Shown piece by piece: positions 7,744 to 16,985 of a DNA stretch of 64,000 nt. The DNA is from Bradyrhizobium sp. AZCC 1719 (GTDB taxonomy: Bacteria > Pseudomonadota > Alphaproteobacteria > Rhizobiales > Xanthobacteraceae), in contig NZ_JAZHRU010000001.1 in assembly GCF_036924525.1 (NCBI RefSeq), positions 1,641,001-1,705,000 of the forward strand. Reading direction: 5' to 3'. Both the position numbers and the translations under genes were made by a program. The notes beneath the pieces are model-generated. The model worked only from the letters and a program-made list of their open reading frames with translations, had not been told where the DNA came from and did no database searches. Every line of letters begins with the position of its first letter. Position 1 is the stretch's first letter.

Positions 7744-10152
7744 ATGAAATTCACGCTCTCCTGGCTGAAGGAACATCTCGACACCGACGAGCCGCTGGAA
7801 AAGCTTGCCGACAAGCTCACCATGATCGGGCTCGAGGTCGAGAGCATCGAGGACAAGGCGAAGGCGCTCGCGCCGTTTTCGATCGCGCGGGTGATCTCGG
7901 CCGAGCAGCATCCCAATGCCGATCGTCTGCGGGTCTGCATGGTCGACACCGGCAATGGTGCTGCGCCGGTGCAGGTGGTCTGCGGCGCGCCGAATGCGCG
8001 CGCTGGGCTCGTCAGCGTGTTCTCGCCGCCCGGCACATTCATCCCGGGCAAGAACATCACGCTCGGCGTCGGAACCATCCGGGGCGTCGAAAGCCGCGGC
8101 ATGCTGTGCTCGGCCGCAGAGCTGCAGCTTTCCGAGGACCATGACGGCATCATGGAATTGCCGGCCGATGCGCCGATCGGCAAGGGCTATGCCGAATGGG
8201 CAGGCCTCGGCGATCCCGTGCTCGAAATCAACCTCACGCCGAACCGGCAGGACTGCACCGGCGTGCACGGCATCGCGCGGGATCTCTCCGCTGCCGATAT
8301 GGGCAAGCTGATCGATCCCGGAATCAAACCGGTTAAGGGCGAATTCCCCTGCCCGGTGAAGCTGACGGTGGAAGATGCGACGCTGTGTCCAGGCTTCGCG
8401 CTGCGGCTGGTGCGCGGCGTCAAGAACGGCCCCTCGCCGGAATGGCTGCAGAAGCGCCTGGCCTCGATCGGCTTGCGGCCGATCAATGCGCTCGTCGACA
8501 TCACCAACTTCATGACCTATGACCGCGCCCGGCCGCTGCATGTGTTCGACGCAAGGAAAGTGACGGGCAATCTCACCGTACGCCGCGCCAAGGAAGGCGA
8601 AAGCCTGCTGGCGCTCGACGGCCGCACCTACACGCTCGATCCCTCGATCTGCGTGATCGCGGATGAGCACGGCGTCGAATCGCTCGCCGGCATCATGGGC
8701 GGCGAGACTTCCGGCTGCGACGAGAACACGACGGACGTGCTGATCGAATCGGCGCTGTGGAACGCGATTAACATCGCGCAGACCGGGCGCAAGCTCGGCA
8801 TCAATTCGGACGCGCGCTACCGCTTCGAGCGCGGCGTCGATCCGGCCTTCATGGTGCCGGGGCTCGAGCTTGCGACCAAAATGGTGATGGAGCTCTGCGG
8901 CGGCACGCCGTCGGAGACTTTCATCGTCGGCAATGCGTTCGGCGACGACCGCATCATCGACTTCCCGCTCGCCGAGGTGAAGCGCCTCGCGGGAATCGAG
9001 GTGCCGCTGGTCGAGATGCGGCGCATCCTCGGCCATCTCGGCTTCATGGTCGCCGGCAACGGCCCGGTGGTGAAGGTCGCCGTTCCCTCCTGGCGTACGG
9101 ATGTGGACGGCAAGGCCGACATCGTCGAGGAAATCGTCCGCATCGTCGGCGTCGACAAGGTACCGATGACGCCGTTCGAGCGCGGCGACGAAGCGCGCAA
9201 GCCGGTGCTGACCACGATTCAGTCCCGCACCCGCCGTGCCAAGCGCGCGCTCGCCGCGCGCGGCATGGTGGAAGCCGTGACCTGGTCGTTCATCTCCAAG
9301 CTGCATGCTGAGATGTTCGGTGGCGGACAGGCAGAACTCGCGCTGGCCAACCCCATCGCTTCCGATCTCTCGGACATGCGGCCGAGCCTTTTGCCGGCCC
9401 TCGTCGCCGCGGCGCAGGCCAATGCCAACCGCGGTTGCTCCGACGTCGCGCTGTTCGAGGTCGGCCAGATCTTTAAGGGCGACAAGCCCGAGAACCAGTT
9501 CGTCGCAGCCTCCGGCGTGCGCCACGGCTTTGCGTCGACAAAGGGCATGGGCCGGCATTGGTCAGGCTCTGCCCAGACCGATGCACTCGACGCCAAGGCC
9601 GATGCGTTCGCGGTGCTCGCGGCGGTCGGCGCGCCGATGCAGGCGCTGCAGATTGTGCCGGGCGGCGCAAGTTGGCTGCATCCGGGTCGCTCCGGCACCA
9701 TCCAGATCGGACCGCAGAACGTGCTCGGCTATTTCGGCGAGCTGCATCCGCGCACGCTGGAGGCGCTCGGCGCCGACGGCCCGATGATCGCGTTCGAAGT
9801 GATCCTCGACCGCATTCCCGATGCCAAGAAGAAGCCGACCCGCGCCAAGCCGCTGCTCGAACTCTCCGCGTTCCAGCCGGTATCGCGCGACTTTGCCTTT
9901 ATCGTCGATCGCGCCGTCAAGGCCGGCGACATCGTGCGCGCGGCGCAGGGCGCGGACAGGAAGCTGATCACGGACGTAGCCGTATTCGACGTCTATGAAG
10001 GCAAGGGCATCGATCCGGCCCAAAAGTCGATCGCGATCGCCGTGACGATCCAGCCGCGCGAGAAGACGCTGACGGATCAGGAGATCGACGCCGTAGCGGC
10101 GAAGATCGTGGCCGAGGTGACGAAGAAGACCGGCGGCACGTTGCGGGGATGA
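7744..10152 (+). CDS. pheT: Phenylalanyl-tRNA synthetase beta subunit
   Basis: 802 residues, full length. Domains in order: N-terminal B1 and the tRNA-binding OB fold (about 40-150, with [10 protein letters not shown] and VVCGAPNAR), the B3/4 editing domain (about 210-385, [22 protein letters not shown]), B5 (about 400-475), the catalytic-like core (about 490-690) and the C-terminal anticodon-binding ferredoxin-fold domain ([15 protein letters not shown] onward). Editing removes mischarged Tyr. It starts 9 bp after the ASCH gene. Confidence 0.97.
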   Translation: MKFTLSWLKEHLDTDEPLEKLADKLTMIGLEVESIEDKAKALAPFSIARVISAEQHPNADRLRVCMVDTGNGAAPVQVVCGAPNARAGLVSVFSPPGTFIPGKNITLGVGTIRGVESRGMLCSAAELQLSEDHDGIMELPADAPIGKGYAEWAGLGDPVLEINLTPNRQDCTGVHGIARDLSAADMGKLIDPGIKPVKGEFPCPVKLTVEDATLCPGFALRLVRGVKNGPSPEWLQKRLASIGLRPINALVDITNFMTYDRARPLHVFDARKVTGNLTVRRAKEGESLLALDGRTYTLDPSICVIADEHGVESLAGIMGGETSGCDENTTDVLIESALWNAINIAQTGRKLGINSDARYRFERGVDPAFMVPGLELATKMVMELCGGTPSETFIVGNAFGDDRIIDFPLAEVKRLAGIEVPLVEMRRILGHLGFMVAGNGPVVKVAVPSWRTDVDGKADIVEEIVRIVGVDKVPMTPFERGDEARKPVLTTIQSRTRRAKRALAARGMVEAVTWSFISKLHAEMFGGGQAELALANPIASDLSDMRPSLLPALVAAAQANANRGCSDVALFEVGQIFKGDKPENQFVAASGVRHGFASTKGMGRHWSGSAQTDALDAKADAFAVLAAVGAPMQALQIVPGGASWLHPGRSGTIQIGPQNVLGYFGELHPRTLEALGADGPMIAFEVILDRIPDAKKKPTRAKPLLELSAFQPVSRDFAFIVDRAVKAGDIVRAAQGADRKLITDVAVFDVYEGKGIDPAQKSIAIAVTIQPREKTLTDQEIDAVAAKIVAEVTKKTGGTLRG

Positions 10153-10192
10153 GCCGACGGGCCTGACGGGATAACCGCACGACGAGCTGCAA

Positions 10193-10320
10193 CCTCTCCC
10201 GCTTGCGGGGGAGGTCGCATCGCATCGAAAGATGCGATGCGGGTGGGGGCTCTCTCCACTCGAACAGTCTCATTTGTTGCGACACCCCCATCCCAGCCTT
10301 CCCCCGCAAGCGGGAGAAGG
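10193..10320. repeat. Intergenic palindromic repeat, family A copy 2
   Basis: Outer arms CCTCTCCCGCTTGCGGGGG (from 10193) and CCTTCCCCCGCAAGCGGGAG (from 10297) are inverted complements. Inside is a small palindrome GCATCGCATC-GAAA-GATGCGATGC. Same architecture as 2764-2903. It separates pheT from the TSUP permease gene. Confidence 0.85.
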
Positions 10321-10370
10321 AGCCCACCTCTGATGCGGTCGCAGCTGAACCCAATCTCAGGCGCTAAAGA

Positions 10371-11141
10371 ATGAACTCGCTTGGCCTGATTCCACCCGAC
10401 ATCAGCCTCAACGCGGCAATCGCGATTTGCGCCGTCGCCTTCATGTCGGGCACGGCGCGGGGTTTTTCCGGGTTCGGGGCGGCGCTGATCTTCATGCCGC
10501 TGGCCAGCTCGTTCGCCGACCCGCGGCTGGTGGCCGCGCTGCTGCTGATCATCGATTTCGTCGCCGCCGCGCCGCTGCTGCCGAACGCGTGGGAGAAGGC
10601 TGACCGCAAGGCGACTGCGGTCATAGTGTTGGGCGCCCTGATTGGCGTGCCGATCGGCACCTATTTCCTGAGCCGCCTCGAGCCGGTGACGACACGCTGG
10701 ATCATCTCCGTCTTCGTGTTCGCGCTGCTGCTGCTTCTGCTCTCCGGCTGGCGCTACCGCGGCAAGGATCGCGCGGCGGTTTCAATCGGCATCGGCGGGC
10801 TGTCAGGATTTTGCAGCGGCCTCGCCCAGACCGGCGGGCCGCCGATCGTCGGCTACTGGCTCGGCCGGCCGATTCCTTCCGTGATCGCGCGTGCCAACAT
10901 CGTGCTGTTCTTCGGCGCCTCGGATTTCTTCTCCGCCGTGAGTTACACCGCGACCGGACTGATCACGATGGATGCGATCAAGTTCGCGCTGGTGGTCGGC
11001 CCCGTCTACGGCATCGGTGTCTGGTTCGGCGCGTCGCTGTTCGGCAAGGCCAGCGAAACCGTATTCCGCTCGATCTGTTACGCGCTGATCGCGGCCGCGG
11101 TGATCTTCGGATTGCCTGTTCTGGATGGTGTGCTGAGATAG
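10371..11141 (+). CDS. TSUP-family (TauE/SafE) membrane transporter
   Basis: 256 residues with about eight hydrophobic segments arranged as two homologous halves. The first half has the signature SGTARGFSGFGAALIFMPL and the second GGLSGFCSGLAQTGGPPIV, the paired glycine-rich motifs of the TauE/SafE family. Members export or take up sulfite, sulfoacetate, sulfonates or other small anions; no neighbouring sulfur gene points to a substrate here. It stands alone between two repeat elements, so it is probably monocistronic. Confidence 0.88.
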   Translation: MNSLGLIPPDISLNAAIAICAVAFMSGTARGFSGFGAALIFMPLASSFADPRLVAALLLIIDFVAAAPLLPNAWEKADRKATAVIVLGALIGVPIGTYFLSRLEPVTTRWIISVFVFALLLLLLSGWRYRGKDRAAVSIGIGGLSGFCSGLAQTGGPPIVGYWLGRPIPSVIARANIVLFFGASDFFSAVSYTATGLITMDAIKFALVVGPVYGIGVWFGASLFGKASETVFRSICYALIAAAVIFGLPVLDGVLR

Positions 11142-11151
11142 ACACAGACCC

Positions 11152-11275
11152 GTAGGGTGGGCAAAGGCGCACTTGCGCCGTGCCCACCATCACACGCGCC
11201 GTTTTGTATCATGGTGGGCACGCTTCCGCCTTCGCTCGTTGAGCTACGGCGGACAAGTCACTTTGCCCACCCTAC
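11152..11275. repeat. Intergenic palindromic repeat, family B copy 1
   Basis: GTAGGGTGGGCAAAG at the left end and CTTTGCCCACCCTAC at the right end are perfect inverted complements. Inner arms GTGCCCACCAT and ATGGTGGGCAC are inverted too. The right inner part carries the module TTCCGCCTTCGCTCG...CGGCGGACAAGTC (11224-11259) shared with repeat D. Other copies are at 14552-14643, 24703-24948 and 62568-62656. Confidence 0.9.
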
Positions 11276-11285
11276 AATTCCTGCG

Positions 11286-11954
11286 CTAACTCACCACCAG
11301 GTCGCAATACGCATAACCATCACGCGCGACGCACTCTCCGGTCATCACCGTCACCCGCCGCGAGAACATCGGCCCTGCCACGACACAGGTGTGAAACTCG
11401 CCGTTCTCGCCGCAGGGGTCGACGCCCTCCGGCAGATCGGCGAGCAGCGTTGCATCGAATTTGCGACCGGCGAATTCCGCTGACAGCTTCTTCAGATCGA
11501 CGGTCGCAATATGGGCTTCCAGCCCGCTTGCGATCATCGCTCGGGCGAGCTCCGGCGTTGGCCGCTCCCAGAGCGGAAACACCGGCGTGATTCCGGTGCC
11601 CGCGAGCTTCTGTTCGCGATAGGCGCGGATGTCGGCCAGGAACAGATCGCCGAAGATCATGTGCGTGATGCCGTCGGCAACCGCTTGCGCGATCGCCTCG
11701 CCCATCCGCGCTTCATAAATCTCGTTCGGACAGGGATAGGGAATTGCCACGATCCGCTGCGGCAGGCCGGCGGCTTCGCACTGCGCCTGCAAGATCTCCT
11801 GCCGCACGCCATGGATCGATACCCGGCCGAACGTCTCGGTCACCGTGGTCAGCGCGCCGACCACGTCGAATTCGCCCGCGCGCATCACTTCATGCAGCGC
11901 AAAGGCGGAATCCTTGCCGCTCGACCAGGAGATCAGGGCTTTGGGACGGGCCAT
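11286..11954 (-). CDS. PP-loop ATP-pyrophosphatase-family protein (diphthine-ammonia ligase-like)
   Basis: 222 residues. The N-terminal PP-loop SWSSGKDSAFAL binds ATP through an adenylylation-type chemistry. Later motifs include IFGDLFLADIRAYREQ and DPCGENGEFHT, the latter close to the GENGEFHT box of the DPH6/MJ0570 family. Bacteria lack diphthamide, so the bacterial members have another, uncertain amidation or thiolation role. The start ATG 11954 overlaps the stop of the upstream amine oxidase by one base (TGATG), which indicates coupled translation. Confidence 0.82.
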   Translation of the reverse strand: MARPKALISWSSGKDSAFALHEVMRAGEFDVVGALTTVTETFGRVSIHGVRQEILQAQCEAAGLPQRIVAIPYPCPNEIYEARMGEAIAQAVADGITHMIFGDLFLADIRAYREQKLAGTGITPVFPLWERPTPELARAMIASGLEAHIATVDLKKLSAEFAGRKFDATLLADLPEGVDPCGENGEFHTCVVAGPMFSRRVTVMTGECVARDGYAYCDLVVS

Positions 11955-13354
11955 CAGTTGCTCGGAGACGGTGCGCGCCGCCGCTGCTGCTTCGCCGGCC
12001 GCGCTTCCGGTTCGGGGTCCTTCAACGCACCGATCCGCCGCAGTGCCGCCTCTGCCGCGCGTTCGCCGCTTTCCCAGGCGCCGTCGATCGTTCCCCACAG
12101 CGTTTCATGGGTCGCCTCGCCGGCGAGATACATGCAGCCGATCGGATCGGTCAGAACCTTTCGCGAGGATTGCCCGCCAGGACCGGCTGCCGACATCGCG
12201 CCGAGCGTGAACGGCGCGGCGTTCCAGCGCGTCGCGCTCGATTTCGTCACCGCGGCGGCCACTTCGCTGCCGTACAGCTTCGTTAGCCATTCCACCGCAA
12301 ACGCCACCATGGCCTTCTCGCCCTGCGCGGAAAGATCGCGGCCGAACGAGCCGCCGACGTCGAGGGTGCAGAACGACGAGCCGCCGATATTGGCTGATAT
12401 CAGCGCCGTCTTGGTCGAATTGCTCTGCTCGATGACGACGTCGTCACGGGCGAGGCCGAGCGGATTGCCCGTCATCTGCAGGGCGATCCGATCGTAGCTG
12501 CCGAGACTGAGTTTCGAAGCGGCGTCGAGCATGCGCTTCGGGATGTCGGGCGCGAATTTGATATTGCCGGCCGCCAACACGTTGCTCGACACTGTGACAA
12601 CGGCAGCGCGGGCGACGATCTTTCCGGCAGGTGTTTCCACAATTACGTCGCGGTTGCTCCAGACGACGCGATTGGCGGGTGTTGACAGCGCCACCGGCAC
12701 CTGCTCGCCGAGTTTTGCGATCAGTGTGCCCAATCCCTGGCGGCAGCCGATCGCGATGTTGCGATCCTGCGCGCGCGACTTGTCGCCGACCGAGACGTCG
12801 TTCAGATCCTTGCCGGAGAAGCCGGCGCCCAGCACAAATTCTGCCGTGCCCGCCCAAACGCCGAGATCCTTCGGCAGCACGGAGGCGCAGGAAACATCGA
12901 ACCGCCGCGCGGCGTCGTCGATGGCGCGGTTGGCGCGCACCAGCGCCGCCAGAAACTCTTCGGTCTCGCCGGCGCGGGCATTGCGGCGGCCGATGCGGAT
13001 CTTCTGGCCCGATGGCGCGCTCGTGATCTCGAGCCCGGCCGCCCGCGCCAGCTTGATCATCGGATTGGTCTCGGGATTGTGCATCCAGCGCGCGCCGCGG
13101 TCGAACGGTACGTCGAAAGTCGAAGCGTCGGTCTGGCAGCGGCCGCCGATCTGGCTTGCCGCCTCCACCACGATCACCCTGCGGTTCGCCGCCATGATCC
13201 GCCGCGCCGCAGCAATGCCGGCCGCGCCTGCGCCGATCACCACGATGTCGGCATCCCGCGGCAAGGGCGCGGCCCCGGCACGAGCACCAGACAAAACCGG
13301 AACCGCCGCCAGGCCTGCGGACGCCGACAGAAAGGTGCGGCGGGTCAATGTCAT
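11954..13354 (-). CDS. Flavin-containing amine oxidase, exported by a twin-arginine signal
   Basis: 466 residues. N-terminal TAT-type signal (TRRTFLSASAGLAAVPVL, then AGA), followed by the Rossmann FAD site VIGAGAAGIAAARRI and the GGRC motif of the monoamine-oxidase/amine oxidase group. The C-terminal FAD signature lies in YLAGEATHETLWGTIDGAW. Oxidises amines to aldehyde, ammonia and H2O2 in the periplasm; the substrate is unknown. The C-terminus is basic and Pro/Arg-rich. It is followed by the PP-loop gene with a one-base overlap, so the two form an operon. Confidence 0.88.
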   Translation of the reverse strand: MTLTRRTFLSASAGLAAVPVLSGARAGAAPLPRDADIVVIGAGAAGIAAARRIMAANRRVIVVEAASQIGGRCQTDASTFDVPFDRGARWMHNPETNPMIKLARAAGLEITSAPSGQKIRIGRRNARAGETEEFLAALVRANRAIDDAARRFDVSCASVLPKDLGVWAGTAEFVLGAGFSGKDLNDVSVGDKSRAQDRNIAIGCRQGLGTLIAKLGEQVPVALSTPANRVVWSNRDVIVETPAGKIVARAAVVTVSSNVLAAGNIKFAPDIPKRMLDAASKLSLGSYDRIALQMTGNPLGLARDDVVIEQSNSTKTALISANIGGSSFCTLDVGGSFGRDLSAQGEKAMVAFAVEWLTKLYGSEVAAAVTKSSATRWNAAPFTLGAMSAAGPGGQSSRKVLTDPIGCMYLAGEATHETLWGTIDGAWESGERAAEAALRRIGALKDPEPEARPAKQQRRRAPSPSN

Positions 13355-13439
13355 GTCATGGTTTCCGGGACCTGAAGGACGCGAGAACAGCTAGCGAACT
13401 GTGCAGCATCTCACGTGACGCAGCAACACTCATGGTAAA

Positions 13440-13453
13440 TCAATCATGATTGA
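13440..13453. promoter_or_regulatory. Perfect 14-bp palindrome between divergent genes (candidate operator)
   Basis: TCAATCATGATTGA is a perfect palindrome located 86 bp before the amine oxidase start and 91 bp before the cysteine-hydrolase start. A dimeric regulator could act on both genes, but no cognate regulator is adjacent. It is not an FNR/FixK box, whose arms read TTGA outward-in. Confidence 0.35.
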
Positions 13454-13543
13454 CCCGCCTCCCGCATGAACTAAATTGAAACGGCTTGCGACCATGATAA
13501 GGAAACAAAAAAAGCGGAAGAAAAGCCGCTCTGGGGGAGTTTC

Positions 13544-14542
13544 ATGGGCGTAATGCTCGACACCATCGGCCAGTTGATTGCGGGCTACCTGCAGAAGGAA
13601 GTCCCGGGCTATGAGCCGTTCACGCCCAGCGACCCCGAACATCTGCGCGGCGTCATCGAGCCTGGCGACGTGCTGCTGGTCGAAGGCAACAACCGGATCT
13701 CCGGCATCATCAAATACCTCACGCAGTCCACCTGGTCGCACGGCGCGCTCTATGTCGGTCCGGTTGACGGCGCCACCGAGCCCGACGGCGAGCCGCATGT
13801 GCTGATCGAGGCCAATATCGGCGAGGGCGTCACCTCGGCGCCGCTGTCGAAGTATTTTCCCTATCACACCCGCATTTGCCGCCCGGTCGGCCTGTCCTAC
13901 GAGGACCGCACCACGGTGTGCCGCTACGCCATCAACCGGATCGGCTTCGGCTACGACACCAAGAACATCGTCGATTTGATGCGCTATCTGATTCCGTTGC
14001 CGATACCGCAGCGATGGCGGCGGCGCATGATCGCGTTCGGCTCCGGCGATCCCACCAAGATCATCTGCTCGGCGCTGATCGCGCAGGCCTTCGACGCCGT
14101 GCGCTACCCGATCCTGCCCAAGATTACCCGCGCCGCCTCGCGAAAGGCCCGGCGCGAAATCCTGCATATCCGTGATTCCTCGCTCTACATGCCGCGCGAT
14201 TTCGACATCTCGCCCTATTTCGAAGTCGTCAAACCCACCATCGTGCACGGCTTCGACTACACGGCCCTGCACTGGGCCGACAAGCAGAAGCCGCTCCCGG
14301 AGGTAGCGGGCCAATTCGGTGTGTTTCCAGAGGTCAAGTCGCCGCCGCTTGTTCCTGAAGAGATTGACGAAGAAACGCCGCTTCCGGCTGCGGCTGAAGA
14401 AGTGACTGTTGAGGAAGTCACCGTCGAAACCGCGATGATCGAGCGCATCACCGTGTCGGAACATTATCTCGCCGTCGAATATGTCCCGGTCCGCCCGCCG
14501 GAGCGCCGCATGAAGCCGCGGACATCGGAGATGACGGTGTAG
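13544..14542 (+). CDS. YiiX/YebB-like permuted papain-fold cysteine hydrolase ('lipo-like' protein)
   Basis: 332 residues. The circularly permuted NlpC/P60-type core places the catalytic His before the Cys: DVLLVEGNNRISGIIKYLTQ, then STWSHGALYVG (His about 66), and later TKIICSALIAQAFD (Cys about 170). This order is that of the LRAT/YiiX group, which acts on amides or acyl chains of peptides or lipids. The last ~90 residues are acidic (repeated EEVTVEEVTVET) and low-complexity. No signal peptide is visible. The GGGGGAG Shine-Dalgarno lies before ATG 13544. Confidence 0.8.
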   Translation: MGVMLDTIGQLIAGYLQKEVPGYEPFTPSDPEHLRGVIEPGDVLLVEGNNRISGIIKYLTQSTWSHGALYVGPVDGATEPDGEPHVLIEANIGEGVTSAPLSKYFPYHTRICRPVGLSYEDRTTVCRYAINRIGFGYDTKNIVDLMRYLIPLPIPQRWRRRMIAFGSGDPTKIICSALIAQAFDAVRYPILPKITRAASRKARREILHIRDSSLYMPRDFDISPYFEVVKPTIVHGFDYTALHWADKQKPLPEVAGQFGVFPEVKSPPLVPEEIDEETPLPAAAEEVTVEEVTVETAMIERITVSEHYLAVEYVPVRPPERRMKPRTSEMTV

Positions 14543-14551
14543 AGACGAATC

Positions 14552-14643
14552 GTAGGGTGGGCAAAGCGAAGCGTGCCCACCATCAAAGCCAACGATCCGG
14601 AAAGATGGTGGGCACGGCGCAAGGGCGCCTTTGCCCACCCTAC
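14552..14643. repeat. Intergenic palindromic repeat, family B copy 2
   Basis: Short form (92 bp) of the family: GTAGGGTGGGCAAAGCGAAG at the left and GGGCGCCTTTGCCCACCCTAC at the right are inverted complements, with inner arms GTGCCCACCAT / ATGGTGGGCAC. It fills the gap between two convergent genes and ends 4 bp from the TonB receptor stop, so it may act as a bidirectional terminator. Confidence 0.9.
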
Positions 14644-14646
14644 AAT

Positions 14647-16848
14647 CTAAAACCTCGCAGCCAGCGTCAGTCGCACCGCCAACGGCTCTGCCGGATGCAC
14701 ATGACGGTCGGCGACGCCACCGATCGTCTCGCCCGGCAAGCGCGACAGGTAGTAGTACTCGATCTGGTTAGTCTTCGCGTTGAAGAGATTGAGCACGTCG
14801 AGCTGCAGCCGCAGGCCATTGTCGAACTTGTAGCCCGCGCGCGCATTGAAGATCAGCGATGATTGCGAGCGGACGCTGTCGTCCTCGATCAGGGGACGCG
14901 GGCCGAAGTAGCGTCCCCGCAGCGCGCCGAACCAGCCGGCCTCACCGCCAAATGTCACACCGCCGCTCGCGACCCATGCCGGCGCGCCCGGGATGAAATT
15001 TCCGGCCGGATCGGCATCGGTGAAGCGAGCGCGGGTGTAGGCGACATCGAAGTCGAGCCGCATCCACGGCAACATCTGATATTGGTTGGCCCATTCCACG
15101 CCGACGCGCCGGCTGGGCCGGCTGGGTTCGGTGGTGCCGGCATCGCCGACAAACAGCAGCTCGGAATCGAAATTCAGCACGAACACCGCAAGCGAGCTGG
15201 TAAGGCCTTCAATCGCTTTGGTGCGGATGCCGATCTCGGCGCCCTTCGACCGTACCAGCAGCGGCACGCGATCCTGCGGCGTCACCTTGTCGATCGGATC
15301 GACGGTGATGGTCGTCCCCCTGATATCGTTGGAGTGCAGGCCGTAGCCAGCATTGCCGTAGAACTCGGTCCGGTACCAGGGGCCCAGCACGAATCCGGCC
15401 TTCGGGCTCGCCATCGACGCCTGCGCGTTGCCGGAATTTTGCGGCGTATCGCTCGTGACACGGCCCGCAAAATAATCCTCGCGGATGCCGACCGTGGTGC
15501 GCAGCCAGTCGGTCCAGCGCGCCGTCGTGTCGGCCCACAGGCCAATGTTGCCTTCCCTCACGTTGTCCTCGCGAACGGTCGAAAGCGTCTCACGCTGCAA
15601 CGTCTTGAACAGGCCGACACGGATATCATCGCTGCGCGTCTGCAGTCCGACGCGGGTCTGCGTTTCGATCCCGCCCACGCGTACATCGAAGGCGTGGCTG
15701 GCGTTAAGGCCATAGACCGTGCGCCGGTCCATCTGGCTGAACTGATCGCCATTGACGGGATCGTCGAGAAAATAGGTGAAGTTGTTGTAGAGCCGCAGCG
15801 ACGAGTTGATCACATAGGCGTTGACCTTGCTCTGCCCGTATTCGCTCGACTGCGCCCAGTTACTCGACAGCGAGAACCGGCTCGAAACGCCGCCATCGGT
15901 CGGATCGAGCGTCCCGAACCGGCCGATCACGCCCTGGTCGATCGCGCGCTGCGCCACCTGGTCGGTCGAAGTCCAGCCGTTGGAATAGGCCATCGCCGAC
16001 AGCGTAAAGCCATCGGTCGCGGTGCCCTGGCTGTAGCGCAACACGCCGTTGAGCTTGCGCACATTGTCGGGCACGTCCCATGGACCATTATATGCGACGC
16101 CTTCGAACGCGCTGAGCAATGTGCCTGCGCCGACCGCCGTCGATCCCGCCGCCAGCGCACGGCGATAACCGAAACTGCCGAACGTCAGCTCAGTGATGTT
16201 CTTCGGCAGCCGGTTGACATAGTCGATGGCGACAGCGCCCGCGGACGCGAAGTCGCCTTGGTCGGCGAAGTACGGTCCCTTGCGGACGCTGATCGACCGC
16301 ACCAGTTCCGGAATCAGAAAATTGATATCGGCATAGCCCTGACCGTGACCATGGCTCGGCATGTTGACCGGCATGCCATCAACGCTGATGGCGAGATCGG
16401 TGCCGTGATCGAGATTGAAGCCGCGCAGAAAATACTGGTTGGCTTTGCCCTCGCCGGAATGCTGGGTCACGATCAGTCCCGGCACAACCTCCAGCGCCTC
16501 GCCGACGCGCGAGAAGGGCCGGGCGTTCAGCTCCGCGCCGCTGATTGTCGTGGCGCTGGCTGCGGTCGGTTGCAGATATGCCGGCCCTGCCGTCGCGGAG
16601 CCGGACGTCACGCCGCCGCTGGCGGGCGGCAGAACAGGTGCGCCCGGCTGAACGGCGGAGGAATTTCGGACGGCTTGTTGAGGGCGCGGCGGCTTGGCCC
16701 GGTTGCGCGGGCGCGCTTCGGGGGGATTTATTGTCACAGCAGGAAGCCGGTCAGCCCCTGCGGCAGCGACGCTCTGCGCGTCCGCCGGCGACGCCATCGC
16801 GAGCAGTGATGCGGCGGCGGAAAATGCTCCCCAAGCAGATCGACGCAA
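14647..16848 (-). CDS. TonB-dependent outer-membrane receptor, probably NikR-controlled nickel uptake
   Basis: 733 residues. Signal peptide (cleavage after ASPADA about residue 24), a Pro-rich linker, plug domain (about 95-215; ISGAELNARPFSRVGEALEVVPG, QYFLRGFNLDHGTDLAISVDGMPVN), and a 22-strand barrel ending in the typical aromatic C-terminus LAARF. It imports a metal chelate or other ligand using TonB energy. It starts at TTG 16848: an in-frame TGA lies just upstream and AGGGG provides the ribosome site. A perfect NikR operator is 88 bp upstream, between it and nikR, so nickel is the likely cargo. That is inference from context. Confidence 0.9.
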   Translation of the reverse strand: MRRSAWGAFSAAASLLAMASPADAQSVAAAGADRLPAVTINPPEARPRNRAKPPRPQQAVRNSSAVQPGAPVLPPASGGVTSGSATAGPAYLQPTAASATTISGAELNARPFSRVGEALEVVPGLIVTQHSGEGKANQYFLRGFNLDHGTDLAISVDGMPVNMPSHGHGQGYADINFLIPELVRSISVRKGPYFADQGDFASAGAVAIDYVNRLPKNITELTFGSFGYRRALAAGSTAVGAGTLLSAFEGVAYNGPWDVPDNVRKLNGVLRYSQGTATDGFTLSAMAYSNGWTSTDQVAQRAIDQGVIGRFGTLDPTDGGVSSRFSLSSNWAQSSEYGQSKVNAYVINSSLRLYNNFTYFLDDPVNGDQFSQMDRRTVYGLNASHAFDVRVGGIETQTRVGLQTRSDDIRVGLFKTLQRETLSTVREDNVREGNIGLWADTTARWTDWLRTTVGIREDYFAGRVTSDTPQNSGNAQASMASPKAGFVLGPWYRTEFYGNAGYGLHSNDIRGTTITVDPIDKVTPQDRVPLLVRSKGAEIGIRTKAIEGLTSSLAVFVLNFDSELLFVGDAGTTEPSRPSRRVGVEWANQYQMLPWMRLDFDVAYTRARFTDADPAGNFIPGAPAWVASGGVTFGGEAGWFGALRGRYFGPRPLIEDDSVRSQSSLIFNARAGYKFDNGLRLQLDVLNLFNAKTNQIEYYYLSRLPGETIGGVADRHVHPAEPLAVRLTLAARF

Positions 16849-16935
16849 CGCTCATGCCCCTGCATGATAACTGCTACAATCGGCGCGCGACCGCATCAGT
16901 TCGACTTAACCCGGCGCTTCACGCTAGCAAGCGCA

Positions 16936-16963
16936 GTATGATGATACAACAAGAATATCATAC
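16936..16963. promoter_or_regulatory. NikR operator (GTATGA-N16-TCATAC)
   Basis: GTATGA (16936-16941) and TCATAC (16958-16963) are separated by exactly 16 bases. This equals the NikR box defined in E. coli. It lies in the 137-bp region between the divergent TonB-dependent receptor gene and nikR, so it should control both. Confidence 0.9.
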
Positions 16964-16985
16964 TGGAGCCAGAACGGAATTTTCC

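Noticed and set aside
7294..9558. 754-codon minus-strand open frame opposite pheT
   Set aside because: Shadow of pheT: His/Arg/Asp-rich, no recognised domain; the plus-strand frame encodes full-length PheT.
14863..16809. 648-codon plus-strand open frame opposite the TonB receptor gene
   Set aside because: Composition-driven antisense frame; the minus strand encodes a complete receptor with signal peptide, plug and barrel.
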